From contig CALJUL010000032.1 of the NCBI GenBank assembly GCA_937975725.1, forward strand, positions 1 through 21,629: a stretch of DNA of 21,629 bases, given 5' to 3'. The position numbers and the translations under genes are program-made. This stretch comes from an uncultured Pseudoxanthomonas sp. (GTDB lineage Bacteria; Pseudomonadota; Gammaproteobacteria; Xanthomonadales; Xanthomonadaceae). The notes under the pieces were generated by a model. It was not told where the DNA came from, searched no databases, and was given only the letters and a program-made list of their open reading frames with translations. This document shows, piece by piece, positions 14,073-21,629 of the stretch (the stretch's first letter is position 1; each line of letters opens with the position of its first letter).

Positions 14073-15425
14073 ATGCGAGTAACGATCTTCGGTACGGGTT
14101 ACGTGGGGCTGGTTACCGGCACCTGCCTGGCGGACGTCGGCCACGACGTGGTCTGCGTCGATATCGACCCGGCCAAGGTCGAAGGGCTGAACCGCGGCGT
14201 GGTGCCGATCTACGAGCCGGGGCTGTCGCCCATGGTCAAGGCCAACCATGCCGCGGGCCGGCTGCACTTCACCACTGACGCGGCCGAGGCCATCGCCCAC
14301 GGCGACGTGGTCTTCATCGCCGTGGGCACGCCGCCGGACGAGGACGGCAGCGCCGACCTGCAGTACGTGCTGGCCGTGGCGCGCACCATCGGCCGCCACA
14401 TCGAGCGCCCCTGCGTGGTGGTGAACAAGTCGACCGTGCCGGTGGGCACCGCCGACAAGGTCAAGGCCGCCATCCAGGGCGAACTGGCCGCGCGCGGCGC
14501 CGACGTGGCCTTCGACGTAGTCTCCAACCCCGAATTCCTGAAGGAAGGCGACGCGGTCAACGACTGCATGCGCCCGGACCGCATCGTGATCGGCGCCTCC
14601 AGCCCGCACGCCATCGAGCGCCTGCGCCGCCTGTACGCGCCGTTCAACCGCAACCACGAGCGCATCGTGGTGATGGACGTGCGCTCGGCCGAACTGACCA
14701 AGTACGCGGCCAACGCCATGCTGGCCACCAAGATCAGCTTCATGAACGAGATCGCCAACATCGCCGAGCGGGTGGGCGCCGACATCGAGCAGGTGCGCCA
14801 GGGCATCGGCTCGGACCCGCGCATCGGCTGGCACTTCATCTACCCGGGCGCCGGCTACGGCGGCTCCTGCTTCCCCAAGGACGTGCAGGCGCTGACCCGC
14901 ATCGCGCAGCAGCAGGGCTATGCGCCGCAGTTGCTGGAAGCGGTCGAGGCGGTGAACGAACGGCAGAAGAGCCACCTGTTCGAACTGGTCCAGCGCCACT
15001 ACGACCGCGATGAGGACGAAGGCGTGCGCGGCAGGACCTTCGCCGTGTGGGGCCTGGCGTTCAAGCCCAACACCGACGACATGCGCGAGGCGTCCAGCCG
15101 CCGCCTGCTGGCGGAACTGTGGGAAGCCGGCGCGCGCGTGCGCGCCTACGACCCCGAGGCTCGGCACGAGGCGTCGCGGATCTTCGGCGAGCGCGACGAC
15201 CTGCTGCTTTGCGAGCACGCCCACGAGGCGCTGGAAGGCGCCGACGCGCTGATCGTGGTGACCGAGTGGAAGCAGTTCCGCAGCCCCGACTTCGCGCGCC
15301 TGCGCGAGGCGCTGGGCGACGCGGTGATCTTCGACGGGCGCAACCTGTACGAGCCGGCCGACGTGGAAGCTGCCGGCATCGCCTACTACGGCATCGGGCG
15401 CGGGCGGTCGGTGCATGCAGTCTGA
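14073..15425 (+). CDS. ugd: UDP-glucose 6-dehydrogenase
   Basis: 450 residues; oxidises UDP-glucose twice with NAD to UDP-glucuronate, a precursor for exopolysaccharide and lipopolysaccharide sugars. The NAD-binding Rossmann motif FGTGYVGLVTGTCLADVGHDV is at 6-26. NKSTVPVGTADKV (118-130), NPEFLKEGDAVNDCMRPDRIVIG (152-174), KYAANAMLATKISFMNE (210-226, with K210) and GAGYGGSCFPKD (259-270, catalytic Cys266, D270) are the family active-site blocks. A C-terminal UDP-binding domain follows (FKPNTDDMREASSRRLL). AGGA lies about nine bases before the ATG. The end overlaps slyX by 11 bases. No polysaccharide cluster adjoins it here. Confidence 0.96.
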   Translation: MRVTIFGTGYVGLVTGTCLADVGHDVVCVDIDPAKVEGLNRGVVPIYEPGLSPMVKANHAAGRLHFTTDAAEAIAHGDVVFIAVGTPPDEDGSADLQYVLAVARTIGRHIERPCVVVNKSTVPVGTADKVKAAIQGELAARGADVAFDVVSNPEFLKEGDAVNDCMRPDRIVIGASSPHAIERLRRLYAPFNRNHERIVVMDVRSAELTKYAANAMLATKISFMNEIANIAERVGADIEQVRQGIGSDPRIGWHFIYPGAGYGGSCFPKDVQALTRIAQQQGYAPQLLEAVEAVNERQKSHLFELVQRHYDRDEDEGVRGRTFAVWGLAFKPNTDDMREASSRRLLAELWEAGARVRAYDPEARHEASRIFGERDDLLLCEHAHEALEGADALIVVTEWKQFRSPDFARLREALGDAVIFDGRNLYEPADVEAAGIAYYGIGRGRSVHAV

Positions 15426-15654
15426 CCTGCCGCTTCCCGCCGACACCCGCCTCGAGCAGCGGCTGGTGGAACTGGAGACGCGGCTGGCGTTCCAGGAACA
15501 CGCGCTGGGCGAACTGAGCGAGGCGCTGGCCGACGCGCGCGCCGAGAACGAGCGCGCCGCGCTGCTGCTGCGGCACATGGTCGAGGAACTGGGCAAGGTG
15601 CGCGGCGCGCTGTACGAGAACCCCGCCGACGAACCGCCGCCGCCGCATTATTGA
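15415..15654 (+). CDS. slyX: SlyX family protein
   Basis: 79 residues, the family's usual size (72-78). Almost the whole protein is an amphipathic helix, RLEQRLVELETRLAFQEHAL followed by GELSEALADARAENERAALLLRHM, consistent with a short coiled coil, and it ends in a proline-rich tail (DEPPPPHY) as SlyX proteins do. The function of SlyX is not established. The ATG lies 11 bases inside the end of ugd, so translation is probably coupled; no strong Shine-Dalgarno is visible. Confidence 0.88.
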   Translation: MQSDLPLPADTRLEQRLVELETRLAFQEHALGELSEALADARAENERAALLLRHMVEELGKVRGALYENPADEPPPPHY

Positions 15655-15690
15655 TACGCTTGCGGCGCACCACGCCGCCACGAAAGGCCG

Positions 15691-16317
15691 ATGAGCGATT
15701 CCCTCCGCGACCAGTTGCTGGGCCTGGGCTTCAAGCCCGCGCCGAAGCCCGAACGCAAGCCCGACCAGCGCCACGACGCCCGCCGTCCACACGGCGGCAA
15801 GGGCGGCGCGGCCGCACACGAGAGCCGCAAGCCCGGCGGCAAGCCGGTGGGCGGCAAGCGTCCGCCGCAGGGCAAGCCGAAGCGCGACCAGGGCGAGATC
15901 GACCTGGCCAAGGCCTATGCGATCCGTGCGCAGCGCGAGAAGAACGAGCGCATCGAGGCCGAGCGCCTCAAGCAGGAGGAAGCCCGTCTGCGCCGCGAAG
16001 CGAAGGCCAGGCTGGACGCTTTCCTCAAGGACAAGGCCCTCAACGATCCCGAAGCCGAGATCGCGCGCCACTTCCCCTACGGCGGCAAGATCAAGCGCAT
16101 CTACGTCAATGCCGTGCAGTTGAAGGCGTTGAATGCCGGCGAACTGGGCGTGGTGCAGCAGAACGGCCGCTACCTGCTGGTGACCGCGGCGGTGCTGGCG
16201 GAAGCGGAGGCCATCTTCGCGCCGGCGGTCGCATTGAAGATCGACCCCGACGCGCCGGCGGAAGACGACCCGTACGCCGATCCGAAATACCAGGTGCCCG
16301 ACGACCTGGTGTGGTGA
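15691..16317 (+). CDS. DUF2058 family protein (YaiL-like)
   Basis: 208 residues. Begins SDSLRDQLLGLGFKPAPKPE, the family's N-terminal signature, followed by a basic, disordered Gly/Pro/Lys-rich linker (about 20-70) and a charged helix (AKAYAIRAQREKNERIEAERLKQEEARLRREAKARL, 73-108 in two parts). The conserved C-terminal domain has RHFPYGGKIKRIYVN, LNAGELGVVQQNGRYLLV and ends DPYADPKYQVPDDLVW. E. coli YaiL is annotated as a nucleoprotein or polynucleotide-associated enzyme, but its function is not established. The basic linker suits nucleic-acid binding. The stop overlaps the hydrolase start downstream. Confidence 0.88.
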   Translation: MSDSLRDQLLGLGFKPAPKPERKPDQRHDARRPHGGKGGAAAHESRKPGGKPVGGKRPPQGKPKRDQGEIDLAKAYAIRAQREKNERIEAERLKQEEARLRREAKARLDAFLKDKALNDPEAEIARHFPYGGKIKRIYVNAVQLKALNAGELGVVQQNGRYLLVTAAVLAEAEAIFAPAVALKIDPDAPAEDDPYADPKYQVPDDLVW

Positions 16318-17051
16318 ATCTTCCGGTCAGGCAGCGCCCCTTGCTCTGCCTGCTGCCCGGGCTGGACGGCACTGGCCATCTTTATGGCCCCTTGGTTGAA
16401 GTGCTCGGCGAATGGGCCGAGGTGCGGGTGTTGGCCTACGACGCCTGCGGTTCCGCGGACTATCCGGCCCTCTGCGAAGCACTCCAGTCGGAACTCCCGG
16501 CCACAGGCGAACTGGTGCTGGTCGCCGAATCTTTCGCCGGGCCCTTGAGTGTGATGCTGGCGGCCCGGCATCCGGGCCGGGTCCGGGCGCTGGTGATGGC
16601 GGCGAGCTTCGTCCATGCGCCACTGGCATGCAGCCGGCTGTGCGCCTCGGTGTTGCAACGTATGCCGGCGCTGGTGCCGCCCGTGGCGTGGATGGAATGG
16701 GTGCTGGCTGGCGCGGAACTCCCCCCATCGTTGCGCGATGCGTTCGCTGCGATCCTGCGGACCGTGCCGGCGGAGCGGATCAAACAGCGTGCGCTGGCGG
16801 CGCTGCGTGCCGATGTCCGTTCCAGGCTTGCTGTGATGGACGTGCCCTTGTTGTACCTGCGCGCGAAGCACGACCGCTTGATCGGTGTGAGGGCGGGGCA
16901 AGTGGTGATGGCGCATGCCCGGCATGCGGCCTGGGAAGAGATCGAGGCGCCGCACTTCCTGTTCCAGACCGCGCCGATTGCTGCAGCACGCGCGATCCGG
17001 GAATTCCTGGACCGCTTGCCCGGGCGGATCGACGTGGCTGGCCGAGCCTGA
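16314..17051 (+). CDS. Alpha/beta-fold hydrolase
   Basis: 245 residues with a GTG start at 16314, sharing GTGA with the DUF2058 stop; a GTG one codon earlier is equally possible. No ATG start fits. LLPGLDGTGHLYGPL (13-27) is the oxyanion-hole strand and loop of a subgroup of hydrolases with the LPGLDGTG motif. The nucleophile elbow is AESFAGPLS (Ser73, a variant of GxSxG), the acid is probably D187 in LRAKHDRLIG, and the base His214 in EAPHFLFQTAP. There is no signal peptide, so it is cytoplasmic. The substrate is unknown; esterase or lysophospholipase-like activity is the usual guess. Base composition is a little less GC-biased than in neighbouring genes. Confidence 0.85.
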   Translation: MNLPVRQRPLLCLLPGLDGTGHLYGPLVEVLGEWAEVRVLAYDACGSADYPALCEALQSELPATGELVLVAESFAGPLSVMLAARHPGRVRALVMAASFVHAPLACSRLCASVLQRMPALVPPVAWMEWVLAGAELPPSLRDAFAAILRTVPAERIKQRALAALRADVRSRLAVMDVPLLYLRAKHDRLIGVRAGQVVMAHARHAAWEEIEAPHFLFQTAPIAAARAIREFLDRLPGRIDVAGRA

Positions 17052-17084
17052 GCAACTCGGGCACGCCGGCAGGCTTCCCCTGAT

Positions 17085-18275
17085 TCATTTCCCCGCCGCG
17101 GCGACCTGCGGCCCCACCAGCCAGTGCCACGCGATCAGCGCCGCCAGCAACGCGATGGCCGAGGAGGCCAGGAAGGCGGCTTCGCCGCCGAAGCGCCACA
17201 GTTGTCCCGCCAGCAAGGCGCCGGCGACGCCGCCCACGCCGGAGGACAGGCCGTAGAACACGCCTTGGCCGTGACCGTTCATGCGGCCGGGGAAGAAGCG
17301 CACCAGCAACTGCATGGACGCGGCGAAGAAGGCGCCGAAGTTCAAAGCATGGGTGAGCTGTGCCAGCACCAGCACCGTGGCGTTGTCCGGGAACAGTCCC
17401 GTCGCCAGCCAGCGCAGCGAAGCGCTGAGCAACGCCACCAGCAGCACGCGCCCGGCGTCCCAGCGGCGGAAGATGCGGCTGGACAGGAAGAACACGCCGA
17501 TCTCGGCGACCACGCCCACCGCCCACAGCATCCCCTGCTCGGACGTGGCGTAGCCGTGCTCGGACAGGTAGATGGAGAATAACGTGTAGAACGGGCCGAA
17601 CGAGACCTGGGCCAGGAAGGCGGCGACGAAGAAGGCGATCGCCGGTGGCCGCTTCAGCCGCGCGCGGAAACCGTCGTCGCCGGCCGCGGCGGGGTGGCCG
17701 GGATCGTGCGCATAGCGGTTGCGCAATGCGGAGGCCAGCACGCCGGCCATCAGCGGCAGCATCAGCCAGGGCAGGGCGGCCACGCCGAGGCGGCGCGCGT
17801 CGATGGCCCAGCCGTACGCCGCCACCACCAGAATGAAGCCGATCGATCCCCATACCCGGATCAGGCCGTAGCGGTCGCTGCGCTCGGCCAGGTGCGACAG
17901 GGTGATCGCCTCGAACTGCGGCATCACCGCGTTGTAGACGAAGCACCAGGCCGCCATCGCCGCGAACAGCCCGGCGAAGCCCATCGGCATCAGGAACAGC
18001 GCGAAGCAGGCCAGCGCCAGCCCGCAGCCCAGGTGCAGCCAGCGGATCGGATGCGCCGAGCGCGCCGCCAGCGAGGTCCACAGGCTCGGCGAAAGGATGC
18101 GGGTGGCGTACCACAGGCTCATCAGCACGCTGATCGCCGCCACGTCCAGCCCGCGCGATTGCAGGTACAGGCTCCAGTACGGAGTGAAGGCGCCGAGCGC
18201 GGCGTAGTAGAAGAAGTAGAAGCTGGACAGCCGTGCGGCAGGCACGGGCTGTCCGGTCGAGAGGGCGGGAGTCAT
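17085..18275 (-). CDS. Major facilitator superfamily transporter (MFS_1-like, HcaT/LacY-type group)
   Basis: 396 residues with about 12 hydrophobic segments, an inner-membrane secondary transporter. It begins SSFYFFYYAALGAFTPYWSLYLQSRGL, the characteristic start of the MFS_1-like group that includes HcaT. It contains DRYGLIRVWGSIGFILVV (helix 5 region) and, in the second half, SEQGMLWAVGVVAEIGVFF, also typical of the group. The substrate is not deducible. The ATG at 18275 was preferred to an upstream start at 18326 because the latter adds an unconserved basic tail and would lie upstream of the likely transcription start. It is convergent with the hydrolase, 33 bases apart, with no clear terminator between. 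Confidence 0.88.
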   Translation of the reverse strand: MTPALSTGQPVPAARLSSFYFFYYAALGAFTPYWSLYLQSRGLDVAAISVLMSLWYATRILSPSLWTSLAARSAHPIRWLHLGCGLALACFALFLMPMGFAGLFAAMAAWCFVYNAVMPQFEAITLSHLAERSDRYGLIRVWGSIGFILVVAAYGWAIDARRLGVAALPWLMLPLMAGVLASALRNRYAHDPGHPAAAGDDGFRARLKRPPAIAFFVAAFLAQVSFGPFYTLFSIYLSEHGYATSEQGMLWAVGVVAEIGVFFLSSRIFRRWDAGRVLLVALLSASLRWLATGLFPDNATVLVLAQLTHALNFGAFFAASMQLLVRFFPGRMNGHGQGVFYGLSSGVGGVAGALLAGQLWRFGGEAAFLASSAIALLAALIAWHWLVGPQVAAAGK

Positions 18276-18324
18276 GGGGCAGGGCCGGCGCTGGCGACCG
18301 GACCGTTTCCCGCCGCCGGCCGTC

Positions 18325-18354
18325 ATTGTGCTGCCTGCATGCGCCGGTTGTCAG
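18325..18354 (-). promoter_or_regulatory. Possible promoter for the MFS gene
   Basis: On the minus strand, CTGACA (18354-18349, 5 of 6 to the -35 consensus), an 18-base spacer, then CACAAT (18330-18325, 4 of 6 to the -10 consensus). This is the only reasonable sigma-70-like pair I found in the 247-bp gap 18276-18522, which otherwise shows no gene and no repeat beyond several GCATGC palindromes. Confidence 0.35.
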
Positions 18355-18522
18355 TGCCGTGGTGCGCATTCGCCCGGGCATCGGTGTCGACGTGGGCATG
18401 GATGCCGGCGCTGGCGCGGCCGCATGCGGACGGCGAAGGCGGGAGCATGCGCGGTCGCGAATGTCGAAGATCGTGCAGTCGCCGGCTTTCGCGCGGAACC
18501 GCTGGCCGCAGAACGCGCTTCG

Positions 18523-19986
18523 TCAGCGCGCTTCCGCAGTCGCTTCGGCCGCGTTCCATTCGGCCACTTTCGCCCGCACGGAGGCCAGCATGGCGTCCAG
18601 TGCGGCGCGATCGTGGACCTGGCCGCGCATCACCACGGTGTCGATGGCGCGGACGGCCTCGATGTCCTCCAGCGGATTGCGTTCCAGCAGCACCAGATCG
18701 GCCGCCTTGCCGGCTTCCACCCCGCCGTAGCGGTCGAGCCTGCCGAACCACGCGGGGCCGGCGCGGGTGGCCGAAACCAGCGCCTGCGCCGGGGTCAGGC
18801 CTTCGCGCACGTACAGCGCCAGTTCGTTGTGCAGGCCGACGCCGGGGTAGTTGTAGGAATTGAGGAAGCCCGCGTCGGTGCCGGCCATGATGCGCACGCC
18901 GGCCTCCTGCAACAGTGGCAGCACCGCGGCGACTTCGGCGTAACGCGCGTGCCGCGCGGCGATCTGTTCGGGCGTGGCCTTGGCCGCGCGCTCCACGCGC
19001 CAGGCGTAGGTCTTGCGCAGGCCGGGGCCGATGTAGGCCAGGTAGGCGTCGCCGTCGTGCGGTTCGACGTCGAGGAAATCGATGATGCGCCCGCCGTCCA
19101 GTGTCGGCGTCACCGCCACGCCCAGTTCGGCGAAGCGGCGGTAGGCCGCCGTCGCGGTGGCGCGGTCGAAGCCGGCGTGCAGGCGGCGATTGGCCTCGGC
19201 GCGGTCAATCCGGCCGGCGGCGAAATCCGCGGCGATGGCCGCCTCGTCCGCCACGCCGGCCTTGAAGGCGTAGTCCAGGTGTTCGATGGAACTGAGGCCG
19301 GCATCGACGGCCTGGCCGACGGTCAGCGCCATCGGGATGTGCCCGGAGGTGCGCAGGCCGCGCTTGCGAGCTTCCCCGAGTGCGTACAGGAACAGCTCGG
19401 GCTTGAGCGTGCTGTCGGTGATCTTGACGAAATCCACCCCGTCGCGCTGCTCGCGGTCGAGCGCGGCGTCCACACCGGCTTCGTCGCCGGCCTCCAGCGT
19501 GCCCTTCCACACCGGGGCGATGCCTTCGATCTTGGCGCCGGAGGTGAACAGTTGCGGGCCGAACAACTGCCCGGCGGCGATCTGCCCGCGCCAGGCCAGC
19601 ACCTGTTCGGCCAGGTCGCCGGAGGCGTCGCGGACGGTGGTGATGCCGTGGGCCACGTACAGCGGCAGCAGTGCCTTGTTCTCCTCGACCAGCGCCGGGC
19701 CGCCGCCGAAGTGCACGTGCATGTCCCACAGCCCGGGGATCAGGTAGCGGCCGCGTGCGTCCACGGTGGCGGGAGCCTGCCATGCGCGCGCCAGCGTCGC
19801 GTCTTCGCCGACCGCCAAGATGTCGGCGCCGCGGATCGCCACCGCCTGCCCGGCCTGCGTGCGGCCGTGTTCGACGTCGACGATGGTGGCGTGGCGGATC
19901 AGCACGTCGGCCTGTTGGCGGCCGGCCAGCGCGGGTGCCGCCAGGACCATCGAGGCGATCAGGGCGAGGAAGGAAAGAGTCTTCAT
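18523..19986 (-). CDS. Exported metal-dependent amidohydrolase (imidazolonepropionase/prolidase-like)
   Basis: 487 residues. Signal peptide 1-22 (SFLALIASMVLAAPALA). This is an amidohydrolase-superfamily TIM barrel. Metal ligands are visible: H90-x-H92 in GLWDMHVHFG, a probable carboxylated lysine K188 in DFVKITD, H216 in SGHIPM, H236 in SSIEHLDYA and D371 in AGTDAGFLN. The N- and C-terminal beta-sandwich parts are present (VDVEHGRTQAGQAVAIRG; GKAADLVLLERNPLEDI). Secreted members of this group often hydrolyse dipeptides or cyclic amides; the exact substrate is not deducible. The ATG at 19986 starts the signal peptide and has AGGAA about nine bases upstream. It is on the same strand as metH, 142 bp downstream. 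Confidence 0.9.
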   Translation of the reverse strand: MKTLSFLALIASMVLAAPALAGRQQADVLIRHATIVDVEHGRTQAGQAVAIRGADILAVGEDATLARAWQAPATVDARGRYLIPGLWDMHVHFGGGPALVEENKALLPLYVAHGITTVRDASGDLAEQVLAWRGQIAAGQLFGPQLFTSGAKIEGIAPVWKGTLEAGDEAGVDAALDREQRDGVDFVKITDSTLKPELFLYALGEARKRGLRTSGHIPMALTVGQAVDAGLSSIEHLDYAFKAGVADEAAIAADFAAGRIDRAEANRRLHAGFDRATATAAYRRFAELGVAVTPTLDGGRIIDFLDVEPHDGDAYLAYIGPGLRKTYAWRVERAAKATPEQIAARHARYAEVAAVLPLLQEAGVRIMAGTDAGFLNSYNYPGVGLHNELALYVREGLTPAQALVSATRAGPAWFGRLDRYGGVEAGKAADLVLLERNPLEDIEAVRAIDTVVMRGQVHDRAALDAMLASVRAKVAEWNAAEATAEAR

Positions 19987-20003
19987 GGCAGGGTGTTCCT
20001 GTG

Positions 20004-20023
20004 GCGTGCGGGGTTCCGCACGC
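20004..20023 (-). other. Perfect hairpin in the leader of the amidohydrolase gene
   Basis: GCGTGCGG and CCGCACGC form an 8-bp perfect stem around a 4-base loop, 18 bases before the ATG and just ahead of the Shine-Dalgarno. It could affect translation or message stability, or end transcription arriving from metH. No U-tract follows. Confidence 0.35.
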
Positions 20024-20099
20024 GGGGCATGCGCGTGCGCGGCGGCGGAACGGGCGGGCCGCCGCATCGGCGCGTCAGTGGTGACGATACGCCATCGTC

Positions 20100-20121
20100 C
20101 GCCTGCGGCGCACCGCAGGCG
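20100..20121 (-). terminator. Hairpin directly after metH
   Basis: CGCCTGCGG and CCGCAGGCG form a perfect 9-bp stem around a 4-base loop, starting seven bases after the metH stop codon. The position suits a terminator. There is no U-tract, as is common in such high-GC genomes, so its strength is uncertain. Confidence 0.5.
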
Positions 20122-20128
20122 CCGGGGT

Positions 20129-21629
<1,501 letters not shown>

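Noticed and set aside
12456..15596. Very long open frame on the minus strand opposite the peroxidase, FKBP and ugd genes (over 1,000 codons)
   Set aside because: It is antisense to three firmly identified genes, shows no recognisable domain, and is rich in Arg, Gln, His and Val as expected from reading high-GC genes backwards.
15651..17051. Open frame joining the DUF2058 region and the hydrolase into one 466-residue protein
   Set aside because: The first two thirds are an out-of-frame reading of the DUF2058 gene. The hydrolase-like sequence starts only at about 16314, where a GTG overlaps the DUF2058 stop.
18276..18522. Possible small gene in the gap between the MFS and amidohydrolase genes
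   Set aside because: The available frames give Arg/Ala/Pro/Thr-rich sequence with no Shine-Dalgarno and no recognisable motif. I see only a weak promoter and scattered GCATGC palindromes.

Overview
This window is a high-GC, almost fully coding stretch of bacterial chromosome. Protein content and gene style point to the Xanthomonadaceae/Lysobacterales group (Lysobacter, Luteimonas, Pseudoxanthomonas or similar). The grounds are strong GC bias at third codon positions, a YtrA-type GntR operator of the form described in Xanthomonas, a GTAGGAG-like REP family, an L1-like class B3 beta-lactamase and cobalamin-dependent MetH. I see no rRNA, tRNA, CRISPR array, insertion sequence or prophage. Both edge genes are cut: sucA at the left edge and metH at the right edge, both on the minus strand.

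Left part (1-5843, all minus strand). The start of sucA (2-oxoglutarate dehydrogenase E1) lies downstream of a block that reads, in transcription order, purB, a VOC/glyoxalase-like protein, an exported class B3 metallo-beta-lactamase, the ribosomal-protein hydroxylase roxA, and a GNAT acetyltransferase with an extra C-terminal domain. Two junctions are 4-base stop/start overlaps (VOC to lactamase, roxA to GNAT), which suggests translational coupling. fumC (class II fumarase, 5985-7436, plus) diverges from purB.

Centre (7507-12309, all minus strand). A six-gene operon is transcribed away from a strong promoter at 12349-12376 that overlaps a 24-bp GGTG-N16-CACC palindrome, very probably the autoregulatory operator. 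Gene order is: small exported protein, YtrA-type GntR repressor, ABC ATPase, ABC-2 permease, DUF2884-like lipoprotein, DUF4097-like repeat protein, second DUF2884-like lipoprotein. Counting the small protein, that is seven reading frames. The two lipoproteins are diverged paralogues flanking the repeat protein. This looks like an envelope-stress or antimicrobial-response module and is the best candidate here for an under-described system.

Right part. On the plus strand (12447-17051) are a periplasmic glutathione peroxidase, an exported FKBP-type prolyl isomerase with an apparently duplicated N-terminal domain, UDP-glucose 6-dehydrogenase (ugd), slyX overlapping its end, a DUF2058 protein, and an alpha/beta hydrolase coupled to it. 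Facing these on the minus strand are an MFS transporter, an exported metal-dependent amidohydrolase and the C-terminal half of metH. Inside metH sits a 73-bp REPIN-like inverted repeat that is read through in frame, adding about 24 residues to the AdoMet-binding (activation) domain.
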